A stretch of 64,000 bases of DNA, taken from contig NZ_CP024628.1 in NCBI RefSeq assembly GCF_024449095.1, positions 62,001 to 126,000 on the forward strand, given 5' to 3'. Position numbers and translations under genes: made by a program. The stretch is from Vibrio coralliilyticus (GTDB lineage: Bacteria > Pseudomonadota > Gammaproteobacteria > Enterobacterales > Vibrionaceae). Below, in pieces: positions 15,454 through 24,502 of this stretch (positions are counted from its first letter, which is position 1; each line of letters opens with the position of its first letter). The notes under the pieces are model-generated. The model was not told where the DNA came from. It worked only from the letters and a program-made list of their open reading frames with translations, and searched no databases.

Positions 15454-15954
15454 ATGCGCAAGGCAACACGGTTCAGCATTTTGGTTATTGGAGTGGTGTT
15501 AGCCAGTATGGTTTATGCGCTACCCGTGCCGGAAGGTGACCCTATACTTTGGGTCTCTGGAGATATAACTCAGTCCAATACTGCTGATGGTGTGGAATTT
15601 GATTCTGCAATGATAAAGCAACTTGAGCATGGGGTGATTAAGACCAGTAACCATGTTGTGTCTAATGTCGTTGAATACCAAGGGCCAACATTGAGCGCCT
15701 TACTGGATTATGTCGGAGCGCAAGGCTCGACAGTAAAAGTGATAGCTTGGGATGAATACGTTGTCAGTATTCCAGTATCAGACATCAAGAAGTATGGTGT
15801 ATTGCTCGCGACACACGAAGATGGTACTAAAATGACCATTGATGACAAAGGCCCATTTTTTGTTGTTTTTCCCTTCACCGACCATCCTGAAATACAAACG
15901 GATCTGTTTTACAGTTTATCCGTGTGGCAGGTTCGAGAGATTGTTATTGAGTGA
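15454..15954 (+). CDS. Periplasmic YedY-fold (molybdopterin-like) protein without cysteine
   Basis: A 166-residue exported protein: signal MRKATRFSILVIG...VYA-LPV, then a domain with LWVSGDI, YQGPTLSALLDYVG, VIAWDEYVVSIPVSDI and DKGPFFVVFPF. This follows the fold of molybdopterin-dependent oxidoreductase domains. There is no cysteine anywhere, so the usual molybdenum-ligating Cys is absent and catalysis is unlikely. Its stop overlaps the start of the hybrid histidine kinase gene, so it is probably a periplasmic binding partner or ligand sensor for that kinase (inference). Confidence 0.78.
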   Translation: MRKATRFSILVIGVVLASMVYALPVPEGDPILWVSGDITQSNTADGVEFDSAMIKQLEHGVIKTSNHVVSNVVEYQGPTLSALLDYVGAQGSTVKVIAWDEYVVSIPVSDIKKYGVLLATHEDGTKMTIDDKGPFFVVFPFTDHPEIQTDLFYSLSVWQVREIVIE

Positions 15955-18065
15955 CCCATATGGAGAGGTTTTGGAATAGAGGGCGCCATTTTGTTGTGGT
16001 TGTTGCAGCGCTGTGCGCTGTGCTTATCGTGGTTATCGGCTACGTTTTCTATTCTGTTTCAGAGATCAAAAACATTGCCTCTGAACCTTATGTCACCATC
16101 ATTAACAACAACATCTCTGCTAAAACAAAGCTATTATTTGTCAAATCTGAAGTACTGTCTTTCTCGGCACTAAAAAATAAGAAAAGCCTGTCAAAGCTCA
16201 AGTTTACATCCCGAGTTTATAAGTCGAGTATCCTACAGGATCTTCTCGCGGAGAGAACACAGAGAGTGCATGCCAAGTTTGGTAACTTAGAGGAACTTCA
16301 GCAAGTCATTGCTGAGATTACATCTGTCTTTGATGCTATCGACAAACTAACGCAGGCAAGCGGCGAGGGTACGGATCAAGTCGTGGAACAAATTGATAGT
16401 ACCTATTCACGCTTGAACATTTACCTAGCAGATTTTGTTGCTGAGGTACAACGTCAGCAGATTGAGTTTCTCGATTTCAAAGAGTCTTTCTATAACAAAC
16501 AATATGTCTACTTAGGCATCATTTTCTTATGCTCTATGCTGATAATTGGTGTTATTTCTAGGATGTATTTGAGTCAGACTCAGCTAGCTAAAGATTTAGA
16601 GGAAAGAACCAAGGTTATGGAAGAAGCGAAGCGCAATGCTGAGCAGAGTTCTATGGCTAAAGCACGATTTCTTGCCAACATGTCACATGAAATGCGCACT
16701 CCCTTGAATGCGATTATCGGTTTGAGTCAGAAAGAATACTACCAAGATTCTGATGAGCAAACCCAACACTTTCTCTCAATGATTAATAGCTCGGGAGAGC
16801 ACCTCCTCAAGCTGATTAATAACGTTCTAGACCTGAGCAAGATAGAGCAAGGAAAGTCCAAGCTAGAAAGCGATGAGTTCTTTATTAGTGAACTGATAGA
16901 TGTGTCCAAAACGGTATTCATTAACTTCGATAAGCAGCAAGGTGTGGATGTATTCTTCTCAGCATTTTCAGAGCGAAACTACAAAATAAGATCGGATAAA
17001 ACCAAGCTTGTACAAATCATTAACAACCTCGGCTACAACGCGCTCAAATTTACGGAGTCAGGCCATGTTGATATTCAAATATCCCTTAATTCGCAAGCTG
17101 AGAGATTGAATATTGTTGTCAGAGATACTGGGATTGGTATGAACCAAGAGCAGTTAGATAAAGTGTTTCAAGAGTTTACTCAAGCTGATGACTCTATTAC
17201 CCGAAAGTACGGAGGCACGGGGCTTGGGTTGCCAATATGCCAGTCCCTTGTTTCTTTATTAGGGGGTGAAATCAGTGTAGAGAGTTCGTTAGGGAAAGGC
17301 AGTGAGTTTAAGGTGGAAATCCCCGTTGATGTCATTGAGTCAACTCCGCTATTAGAAGATAACCGAGCAACGGGGACAGTGAGAGTGATTGCGGATAACG
17401 ATGATGCGGCTGATTTTATTATCGAAGAGTTAAATAGGGCAGGGTTGTACGATCCTCAAGGGGCGACGGTGTTGTGTTATCTGAGCTCAAATGACACGCT
17501 GGAAACAACATTGAAGCACGCGAATTGCCCTGATGAAGCAAAGCTTATTGTGTACGGCAACATTGATATAACGTTGCCCACGAGAAAAAATATGACCCTA
17601 TTAAGTAAACCTTATGACTTGTTCAGTTTGCTTCATTGTCTCCCTGTACTTGATCAAGCGGATTTGCTACCACAAAAGAATACGATACCTGAGGAAAATG
17701 CTTCGGGGGTATCCGTCATGTTGGTTGAAGATATTCGCATGAACCAAATTGTTGCTCAAAAAATGTTGGCGACCTTACAAGCCGATGTGACTACCGTTAA
17801 TAACGGCCAAGAGTGCATCGATTTATTGAGCCGAGAGCGGTTTGACATAATATTCATGGACATACAAATGCCGATAATGGATGGGTTAGAAGCTCTTAAA
17901 CAGATAAAGCAGGATAACTTGGCTCCAGACACTGCGATTATTGCTTTGACTGCCAATACATTTGATAGTGATGTACAAAACTATTTAGAGCAAGGGTTTG
18001 ATAATGTGCTTTCTAAACCATTTAAGTTGGAGTGGTTGAAGGGGATGTTAGAGAGATACGCATAA
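15951..18065 (+). CDS. Hybrid sensor histidine kinase with receiver domain
   Basis: A 704-residue inner-membrane kinase. A helix near residues 13-33, a periplasmic helical region to about 180 and a second helix (about 184-205) are followed by a coiled linker. The phosphoacceptor motif is MSHEMRTPLN, and the ATPase domain has NNLGYNALKFTE, DTGIGM and GGTGLGLPI. The C-terminal receiver (VMLVEDIRMNQ, FMDIQMPIMDG, then SKPF) carries the phosphorylatable Asp in MDIQMP. There is no Hpt or output domain, so phosphate must pass to a partner elsewhere. The GTG at 15951 overlaps the upstream stop; an ATG at 15960 is an equally possible start. The periplasmic YedY-fold neighbour likely feeds its input domain. 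Confidence 0.9.
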   Translation: MTHMERFWNRGRHFVVVVAALCAVLIVVIGYVFYSVSEIKNIASEPYVTIINNNISAKTKLLFVKSEVLSFSALKNKKSLSKLKFTSRVYKSSILQDLLAERTQRVHAKFGNLEELQQVIAEITSVFDAIDKLTQASGEGTDQVVEQIDSTYSRLNIYLADFVAEVQRQQIEFLDFKESFYNKQYVYLGIIFLCSMLIIGVISRMYLSQTQLAKDLEERTKVMEEAKRNAEQSSMAKARFLANMSHEMRTPLNAIIGLSQKEYYQDSDEQTQHFLSMINSSGEHLLKLINNVLDLSKIEQGKSKLESDEFFISELIDVSKTVFINFDKQQGVDVFFSAFSERNYKIRSDKTKLVQIINNLGYNALKFTESGHVDIQISLNSQAERLNIVVRDTGIGMNQEQLDKVFQEFTQADDSITRKYGGTGLGLPICQSLVSLLGGEISVESSLGKGSEFKVEIPVDVIESTPLLEDNRATGTVRVIADNDDAADFIIEELNRAGLYDPQGATVLCYLSSNDTLETTLKHANCPDEAKLIVYGNIDITLPTRKNMTLLSKPYDLFSLLHCLPVLDQADLLPQKNTIPEENASGVSVMLVEDIRMNQIVAQKMLATLQADVTTVNNGQECIDLLSRERFDIIFMDIQMPIMDGLEALKQIKQDNLAPDTAIIALTANTFDSDVQNYLEQGFDNVLSKPFKLEWLKGMLERYA

Positions 18066-18073
18066 GGAATGGT

Positions 18074-18100
18074 AAGCGCCTCTGTGGCACAGAGGCGCTT
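18074..18100. terminator. Bidirectional hairpin between kinase and guaD
   Basis: AAGCGCCTCTG pairs with the downstream CAGAGGCGCTT in a near-perfect stem of about 11 bp. It lies between convergent stops. T content after it is low, so termination strength is uncertain. Confidence 0.75.
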
Positions 18101-18104
18101 AAGG

Positions 18105-19442
18105 CTAACTAGCGAACTTTTTTGCGTCGATGCGTCCCTCTGCGTCATAGGCTTTCTCGCCATAGATGTACGTCTTAGAAACAGTGCGGTCATCGCCAAG
18201 GCTCATCAGCACAAACAGCTTCTCTTCCAAGGTTTTGGCCTGTTCCATGCGGAAACGCATCAGTTGAGTTGCGTGTAAATCAAGCACGACAAAGTCCGCT
18301 TCTTTACCGACTTCAAGGTTACCAATTTTGTCTTCAAGGTGGAGTGAACGTGCGCCGCCCAGTGTCGCTAAGAACAGGGATTTCAATGGGTGCAGTTTCT
18401 CTTGCTGAAGCTGCATGATCTTATACGCTTCACTCATCGTCTCAAGAATCGAGAAGCTGGTACCAGCGCCGACATCGGTGCCCATACCGACGCGAACCCC
18501 ATGTTCTTCCAGTTTAGGTAGTTTGAACAGACCAGAACCGAGGAACAGATTCGATGTTGGACAGAAGGCAATTGCCGATTCAGTTTCTGCCAAACGCTGA
18601 CATTCACAATCAGAGAGATGAATGCCGTGAGCAAACACAGAGCGTTTATGCAGCAGTCCGTAATGGTCGTAGACATCCAGATAAGAGTCGCGTTCTGGGA
18701 ACAGTTCAAGTACCCATTCAATCTCTTTCTTGTTCTCTGAAAGGTGGGTATGCATGTACACATCCGGATATTCTTCCAGAAGTTTACCTACAGTCGCCAG
18801 CTGTTCCGGTGTGCTGGTTGGAGCGAAACGAGGCGTAACCGCATAAAGCAGTCGGCCTTTGTTGTGCCATTTTTCAATTAGCTCTTTAGACGCTTCATAG
18901 CCAGATTCTGGCGTATCGGTTAGGTAGTCTGGTGCGTTGCGGTCCATTAGGACTTTACCTGCGATCATACGCAAGTTGCGGCGCTCTGCCTCTTCAAAGA
19001 ATACGTCGACCGACTCTTTATGTACCGTACCAAACACGAGTGCTGTGGTGGTGCCGTTACTCGCCAGCTCATTGAAGAACAGCTTCGCGACTTTATGCGC
19101 GTAAACCGGATTTTTGAAGCGTCTTTCTTCTGGGAAGGTGTAGTTTTCTAACCAGTCGAGCAGTTGCTCACCGTAGGAGGCGATCATGCCGGTTTGCGGA
19201 TAATGAATATGGGTGTCAATAAAACCTGATGTGATCAGCTTGTCATCATATTCGGTAATGTTGAGGTTCTTTGGCTGCCTTTTGAGCACCTCTTCTGTCT
19301 CACCGATATCGACGACGTGGCCGTCTTCTACCACGAGAAGACCGTCATCGAAAAACTGATACGAGTTTTCCAGTCCGACGTCTTTGGGGTCAGCAATACT
19401 GTGCAGAAGGCTTGCACGATAAGCTTTACGTTGAGTTGTCAT
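18105..19442 (-). CDS. guaD: Guanine deaminase
   Basis: A 445-residue amidohydrolase converting guanine to xanthine plus ammonia. Metal-site motifs are in order: GFIDTHIHYPQ (N-terminal HxH), HTHLSENKKE, FAHGIHLSD and GMGTDVGAGTS with the conserved Asp. PTSNLFLGSGLF is typical of guanine deaminase. It is the last gene of the xdhA-xdhB-xdhC-guaD operon, 30 bases after xdhC, with AAAGGAAG before its ATG. Its product xanthine is the substrate of the upstream dehydrogenase, so the operon makes a guanine-to-urate route. Confidence 0.95.
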   Translation of the reverse strand: MTTQRKAYRASLLHSIADPKDVGLENSYQFFDDGLLVVEDGHVVDIGETEEVLKRQPKNLNITEYDDKLITSGFIDTHIHYPQTGMIASYGEQLLDWLENYTFPEERRFKNPVYAHKVAKLFFNELASNGTTTALVFGTVHKESVDVFFEEAERRNLRMIAGKVLMDRNAPDYLTDTPESGYEASKELIEKWHNKGRLLYAVTPRFAPTSTPEQLATVGKLLEEYPDVYMHTHLSENKKEIEWVLELFPERDSYLDVYDHYGLLHKRSVFAHGIHLSDCECQRLAETESAIAFCPTSNLFLGSGLFKLPKLEEHGVRVGMGTDVGAGTSFSILETMSEAYKIMQLQQEKLHPLKSLFLATLGGARSLHLEDKIGNLEVGKEADFVVLDLHATQLMRFRMEQAKTLEEKLFVLMSLGDDRTVSKTYIYGEKAYDAEGRIDAKKFAS

Positions 19443-19472
19443 GTTTACTTCCTTTAAAGGCCCTCTTTGGGG

Positions 19473-20324
19473 CTAGGCGATTTTCTCTTCCAATGATGAA
19501 TCGCTCAGTTGTTCTTCTTTACTGTGTGGCGTAGGGCGTTTTTCTTCAAGCGAAATTCCCTGATAGTGTGCGATTAATTCACCCGCAACCGAGACCGCAA
19601 TTTCAGCAGGATGTTTTCCATTCACCATGCTGATTCCAATTGGACAAATCATCGTATTTATTTGTTGCTGGCTGTAGCCTCGCTGCGCCAAACGCATGTC
19701 AAACTTTTTGCGCTTGGTTAGTGAACCTATCATGCCGAAATACACACTGTCGTCGCGATCAATGATTGCCTTGGCCAATTCAAAATCGAGCTGATGATTG
19801 TGTGTCATGACCAGATAGTAGCTATTGGGTGACATGTCGCGTACTTCAGCGACAGGATCATCGCTCACCAGCTTGGTTACGTTGCGAGGGAGTTCGTCTG
19901 GGAATACGTCTTCACGCTCATCAATCCAAGTGACACGGAAAGGGAGAGTCGAGACGATATGTAAAAGGGCTTTGGCTACATGGCCAGCACCGAATACCAC
20001 TAGATGTTTTTGCGCGGTACCAATTGGCTCGAAGCTCAGTGTTGCCATTCCGCCACAACACTGACCTAAGCGAGCCCCGAGATTAAAGCGCTCTACTTTC
20101 AGTGAGCGTTCACCCGCAAGCAACATTTCTCGTGCCATTTTGGTGGCGATGTGCTCCAGATGACCACCACCAATGGTGGCAATCAAACGGTCGCGAGTGA
20201 CCAACATTTTTGTGCCCGCATCCCGTGGCACTGAGCCACGGTCTTCCAATACGGTCACCATCACGCAAGGTTCACTGTTTTTCTCTAGCTGTGCCAGTTC
20301 ATGAATCCAATTGTCCTTAAACAT
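19473..20324 (-). CDS. xdhC: Xanthine dehydrogenase accessory protein XdhC
   Basis: A 283-residue protein that binds molybdenum cofactor, helps its sulfuration and inserts it into XdhB. The N-terminal region has GSVPRDAGTKMLV and TIGGGHLE with RLGQCCGG (family Cys pair). The C-terminal Rossmann part starts VVFGAGHVAKALL and continues with YLVMTHNHQLD and FGMIGSLTKRKKF. Length is typical. AAGGAG precedes its ATG. It lies 37 bases after xdhB in the operon. Confidence 0.95.
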   Translation of the reverse strand: MFKDNWIHELAQLEKNSEPCVMVTVLEDRGSVPRDAGTKMLVTRDRLIATIGGGHLEHIATKMAREMLLAGERSLKVERFNLGARLGQCCGGMATLSFEPIGTAQKHLVVFGAGHVAKALLHIVSTLPFRVTWIDEREDVFPDELPRNVTKLVSDDPVAEVRDMSPNSYYLVMTHNHQLDFELAKAIIDRDDSVYFGMIGSLTKRKKFDMRLAQRGYSQQQINTMICPIGISMVNGKHPAEIAVSVAGELIAHYQGISLEEKRPTPHSKEEQLSDSSLEEKIA

Positions 20325-20361
20325 ACGTCTCTCCTTGAACGGTAAACCCTTGAATAACCGC

Positions 20362-22752
20362 TTAAACCTCTTGCGTGTTCTGTTTTGCTACTTGTTGTTG
20401 CGTTTGCGTTACCTCATTGATTGCCATCAACACACGCTCTGGTGTTGCTGGTGTATCTAATTTAGGTATAGCACCTTCAACGGCAACTGAGGCAATGGCA
20501 TCTTTCAGTGCACTCCACACTGACATGCCGAGCATGAATGGCGGCTCACCGACAGCCTTGGAGTTAAACACGGTATCTTCTGGGTTGGCTCGATTTTCCA
20601 GAAGGTGAGTGTGGAACTCGATAGGCATATCGGCGATCGCCGGAATCTTATAGCTGGCAGGCCCGTTGGTCATCAGACGGCCTTGTTCGTTCCAGATCAG
20701 CTCTTCTGTGGTTAGCCAGCCTACACCTTGCAGGAAGCCACCCTCGACCTGACCAATATCAATGGCTGGGTTAAGAGAAGCCCCTACATCGTGCAGGATG
20801 TCTGCGCGCAGAATCTTGTATTCGCCTGTCAGGGTATCGACAATGACTTCTGAACAAGAGGCACCGTACGCGAAGTAGTAGAACGGACGGCCACGTGCTT
20901 TTTCATGGTCATAGTAGATTTTTGGTGTGCGGTAGAAACCAGTGCTCGATAGCGATACTTGGTTGAAATAGGCCAGCTGAACAAAGGCTTCGAAGGTCAG
21001 AATTTCTTCACGAATCACGACCATACCGTTTTTAAACACCACTTCTTCTGCTGACACTTTGTAGTGACTAGCAGCGAAGTCGATCAGACGCTGTTTAATG
21101 GTCAGTGCGGCGTTCTGGGCGGCCTTACCGTTGAGGTCGGCGCCCGATGAGGCCGCGGTTGGTGATGTGTTCGGTACTTTGTCTGTGTTGGTAGCGGTGA
21201 TTTGGATACGTTCAACATCTACTTGGAACTCCTCAGCAACGATTTGCGCCACCTTGATGTTCAGACCCTGACCCATTTCCGTACCACCGTGATTCAAATG
21301 AATACTGCCATCGGTGTATATATGGATGAGCGCACCAGCCTGATTCAGGAAAGTCGCAGTGAAAGAAATACCAAATTTCACTGGTGTGATCGCCAGACCT
21401 TTTTTAAGGATCGGGCTTTGCTTGTTGAACTCAGCGATGGCTTTACGGCGAGCGTGATAGTCACTGCTTTGTTCAAGTTGCTCAGTGATTTCTGGCAGGA
21501 AGTTATCTTCAACTGTCTGGTAGTAATGAGTAACGTTACGCCCCTCACCACCGTAGTAATTCGCTTTACGGACTTCGAGTGGATCTTTACCCAGATAGCG
21601 GGCAATTTCATCCATGATATGCTCAATGGTCATCATCCCCTGCGGGCCACCAAATCCACGGTAAGCCGTATTTGACGCCGTGTTGGTTTTGCAGCGGTGA
21701 CCTGTCACTGTAGCATCACCCAGATAATACGCGTTGTCTGAGTGGAACATGGCACGGTCAACAATCGAGCTTGACAGATCCGGAGAGTAACCACAGTTAC
21801 CCGCTACGATGATGTCTGCCCCTTCAATGACGCCATCATCGTTAAATCCTACTTTGTACTGGTTATAAAATGGGTGACGCTTGCCCGTCATGGTCATGTC
21901 TTCCATACGAGGCAGACGCATCTTAGTTGGGCGTTTGGTTAGATGTGCAATGACTGCAGCCATACACGCTGGCGCTGCGGCTTGCGTTTCTTTACCCCCG
22001 AAACCGCCGCCCATACGACGCATGTCGATCACGACTTTGTGCATCGAAACCCCAAGTACTTCGGCGACCAGCTTTTGTACTTCAGTTGGGTTTTGTGTCG
22101 AGGTATAAACGATCATGCCACCATCTTCGGTTGGCATCACGCTGCTGACCTGAGTCTCAAGGTAGAAGTGTTCCTGACCACCAATCTCCAGATCGCCTTC
22201 AATCACGTGTTTTGCTTTGGCGAGTGCAGCCGCTGAGTCACCGCGTTTTTGCTGGTGGCTTTCAGTGACAAACAGCTCTTTCTCAAGCGCTTCTTTTACG
22301 TCGAGTACTGGCGGTAGGGCTTCGTACTCAACAATGGCGGCTTGCGCGGCTTTGCGTGCCGTTTCCATATCATCCGCGGCAACGGCAAGTACTGGTTGGC
22401 CGTAATATTGAACCAGACCGTCAGCAAGTAGTGGATCACCCGGCAGAATGGCACCGATATCCAACTGACCCGGTACGTCTTCGTGGGTGATGGCAATCGC
22501 AACGCCTTCAAATTCGTAACACGGCGAAACGTCCAGTTTGGTGATTTTTGCGTGAGCTTGGGTGCTCAGGCGTGCATACACGTGCAACTGGTTAGGGAAT
22601 TCTAAGCGGTCATCAATGTAAACCGCTTCACCTGTGACCTGCTTCGGGGCGCTGTCGTGTTTTACGCTTTTACCAACGCCGGTTTTCAGATCCTGCTTTA
22701 CGATGGCGACCATCTCTTCTTGAGTCATGGTCTGATGATGTGCGTTAGACAT
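20362..22752 (-). CDS. xdhB: Xanthine dehydrogenase, molybdenum-binding subunit
   Basis: A 796-residue large subunit of bacterial XdhAB, oxidising hypoxanthine and xanthine to urate. Early sequence SAPKQVTGEAVYIDD opens the ald_Xan domain. Cofactor-binding motifs include MGGGFGGKETQAA, AYRGFGGPQG, GGTEMGQGLN and, near the end, SKAVGEPPFMLG, where the Glu is the catalytic base. SFTATFLNQAGALIHIYTDGS matches the xanthine-specific region. The start ATG overlaps the xdhA stop by 8 bases, so the two subunits are translationally coupled in the expected 1:1 ratio. Confidence 0.96.
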   Translation of the reverse strand: MSNAHHQTMTQEEMVAIVKQDLKTGVGKSVKHDSAPKQVTGEAVYIDDRLEFPNQLHVYARLSTQAHAKITKLDVSPCYEFEGVAIAITHEDVPGQLDIGAILPGDPLLADGLVQYYGQPVLAVAADDMETARKAAQAAIVEYEALPPVLDVKEALEKELFVTESHQQKRGDSAAALAKAKHVIEGDLEIGGQEHFYLETQVSSVMPTEDGGMIVYTSTQNPTEVQKLVAEVLGVSMHKVVIDMRRMGGGFGGKETQAAAPACMAAVIAHLTKRPTKMRLPRMEDMTMTGKRHPFYNQYKVGFNDDGVIEGADIIVAGNCGYSPDLSSSIVDRAMFHSDNAYYLGDATVTGHRCKTNTASNTAYRGFGGPQGMMTIEHIMDEIARYLGKDPLEVRKANYYGGEGRNVTHYYQTVEDNFLPEITEQLEQSSDYHARRKAIAEFNKQSPILKKGLAITPVKFGISFTATFLNQAGALIHIYTDGSIHLNHGGTEMGQGLNIKVAQIVAEEFQVDVERIQITATNTDKVPNTSPTAASSGADLNGKAAQNAALTIKQRLIDFAASHYKVSAEEVVFKNGMVVIREEILTFEAFVQLAYFNQVSLSSTGFYRTPKIYYDHEKARGRPFYYFAYGASCSEVIVDTLTGEYKILRADILHDVGASLNPAIDIGQVEGGFLQGVGWLTTEELIWNEQGRLMTNGPASYKIPAIADMPIEFHTHLLENRANPEDTVFNSKAVGEPPFMLGMSVWSALKDAIASVAVEGAIPKLDTPATPERVLMAINEVTQTQQQVAKQNTQEV

Positions 22753-24190
22753 AAGACGTTACCCTTGTTTCGATCTGGTTGTTGTGATGAGTCTGCTCGA
22801 TGTAGAAGCGACGTAGCATGTTCGCTGCTGTCATTGAGCGGTACTCTTTGCTGGCACGGAAGTCGCTCAGTGGCTCAAAATCGTTATGGATTTCAGCCAT
22901 CGCGGCATCAATGGTTGCTTGTGTCCATTCTTTGCCTAATAGCGCATTTTCACAGTGCGTTGCACGTTTTGGCGTTGCCGCCATACCACCGAAAGCGATG
23001 CGGGCATTGATGACTTTATTGTCTTCAATCTCAATATTGAATGCGCCACAAACCGCAGAAATATCGTCGTCTAGACGCTTGGAAAGCTTGTAAGCACGGA
23101 AGGTTTCGTTCGCTTTTGATTTAGGAATAATCACTTGCTCGATAAATTCACTTTCCTGCTGAGCGGTGACTTTATAGCTGATGAAGTAGTCTTCAATCGG
23201 CAAGATTCTGGTCTGCTTACCACGGCGCAATTTCACTTGTGCATTCAGTGCAATCAAAAGCGGTGGCGCATCACCGATAGGAGAGGCGTTACCAATGTTG
23301 CCACCCAGTGTGCCCTGATTACGAACCTGAAGAGAAGCAAAGCGATGCAGCAGCTCACCAAAATCAGAGAAATGTTGAGTCAGAAGTTGGTAGGCATCGC
23401 TGATCGCAACGTTAGCACCAATGTGCAGAGCATCGTCACTTTCTTCACACACTTTCATGTCTTCAACCAGATTTACGCTGATCAAAGTTTCAATCTCGCG
23501 GTGGAATTGGGTGACTTCAAGAGCCAAATCAGTACCGCCAGCAACCAGCTTGGCCTTTGGATTTGCAGTGTAAATTTGAGCCAGTTCGTCAATGCTACGA
23601 GGGATATATGCTGTTAGGTTGCCTTGGCTCAGACTAGCGGGTTGCCCCTGAAGAGCTTCTAGTCGAGCAATGGTCTCTTTTTCCAGCTCAACAAACTGGT
23701 CCATCAAAGGTTCATCAGAAGCCAGAGACAAAGCGGCGTCAACAATAGGGCGGTACCCGGTACAGCGGCATAAGTTACCTGCCAGAGACTCCATGACATC
23801 TTCCTTGTTCGCCGCAGGCTTGTTCTTGCTCAGAGCAAACATCGACATGATAAAACCTGGAGTACAGTAACCACATTGAGAACCGTGGAAATCGACCATC
23901 GCTTGCTGAGTTGGGTGAAGCTTGTTTTTGTTCTGCAAGTCTTCAACGGTAATCAGCTGCTTACCATGTAGTGCGGATACGAACGTCAGACAGGAATTCA
24001 CCGAGCGATACTGAAGTTGGCCTTCGACCACTTCACCGAGTACCACGGTACAGGCACCACAGTCGCCCGAGCCACAGCCTTCTTTAGTACCTGTTTTTTG
24101 TACGTGTGTTCTCAGGTACTGCAGCACTGTCATATTTGGTGACAGCTCACTCTCTTGTCTGAGTTCTTGATTGAGTAGGAAAGTAATCAA
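22745..24190 (-). CDS. xdhA: Xanthine dehydrogenase, Fe-S/FAD subunit
   Basis: A 481-residue small subunit carrying two [2Fe-2S] clusters and FAD. Cluster motifs are CGSGDCGACTVVLG with a later Cys (N-terminal, plant-type ferredoxin) and CGYCTPGF...NLCRCTGYRP (helical). The FAD domain shows KLVAGGTDLALE and GTLGGNIGNASPIGDAPP. The TTG at 24190 is chosen as start: AAGGAGGT lies 4 bases before it and homologues begin with the equivalent ITFLLN. The in-frame TTG at 24250 would add 20 residues that include the ribosome site itself. First gene of the xdhABC-guaD operon. Confidence 0.93.
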   Translation of the reverse strand: MITFLLNQELRQESELSPNMTVLQYLRTHVQKTGTKEGCGSGDCGACTVVLGEVVEGQLQYRSVNSCLTFVSALHGKQLITVEDLQNKNKLHPTQQAMVDFHGSQCGYCTPGFIMSMFALSKNKPAANKEDVMESLAGNLCRCTGYRPIVDAALSLASDEPLMDQFVELEKETIARLEALQGQPASLSQGNLTAYIPRSIDELAQIYTANPKAKLVAGGTDLALEVTQFHREIETLISVNLVEDMKVCEESDDALHIGANVAISDAYQLLTQHFSDFGELLHRFASLQVRNQGTLGGNIGNASPIGDAPPLLIALNAQVKLRRGKQTRILPIEDYFISYKVTAQQESEFIEQVIIPKSKANETFRAYKLSKRLDDDISAVCGAFNIEIEDNKVINARIAFGGMAATPKRATHCENALLGKEWTQATIDAAMAEIHNDFEPLSDFRASKEYRSMTAANMLRRFYIEQTHHNNQIETRVTSYV

Positions 24191-24235
24191 GAGACCTCCT
24201 TGTGCATTGACACTATTGTTCCAATAATAATTTTC

Positions 24236-24278
24236 TGACCTTTGGGTCAATAATTGGATAATTTGACTGTAAGGTCAA
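24236..24278 (-). promoter_or_regulatory. Inverted repeats in the xdhA leader
   Basis: Two related inverted repeats lie 46-90 bases before the xdhA start: TGACC-TTTG-GGTCA (24236-24249) and TTGAC-TGTAAG-GTCAA (24263-24278). Both carry TGAC/GTCA half sites. They are candidate operators for control of the operon; which protein binds is not known. Confidence 0.45.
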
Positions 24279-24412
24279 CTTTAATTTTACAATATTGCAA
24301 CATGATGTGGCTGATTAAAACATCAATAAAGAGGGTGTTGGAAAGGTAAGTCTATGAATGTAATGACTTTAAAGTTTGTGTTGACGTAAAAAATTTTAAC
24401 GTAAAGAAATTT

Positions 24413-24442
24413 AATATTGTATTTTATTTTGTGTACAATATT
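24413..24442 (-). promoter_or_regulatory. Candidate GntR operator region between gntR and xdhA
   Basis: AATATTGTA (24413-24421) and TACAATATT (24434-24442) form a perfect 9-bp inverted repeat around 12 bases. Inside it TTGTGTACAA (24429-24438) is one base from the palindrome TTGTATACAA, and the close match TTGTATACA occurs in front of the gntR gene at 25292. This points to one regulator acting at both promoters. The rest of the roughly 310-base gap holds no gene. Confidence 0.45.
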
Positions 24443-24458
24443 GATGGTGAGAAATGAA

Positions 24459-24481
24459 AAGTCCGACAGGACGCCGGACTT
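24459..24481 (-). terminator. Terminator of the GntR gene
   Basis: AAGTCCG and CGGACTT pair around a 9-base loop, 22 bases past the stop at 24503, with TTTTC following on the minus strand. Confidence 0.7.
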
Positions 24482-24502
24482 AGGTAATGCAAAATCAGTT
24501 GA

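Noticed and set aside
15454..15954. Molybdenum-dependent oxidoreductase enzyme
   Set aside because: The protein contains no cysteine, so the family's Mo ligand is missing; treated as a sensor accessory instead.
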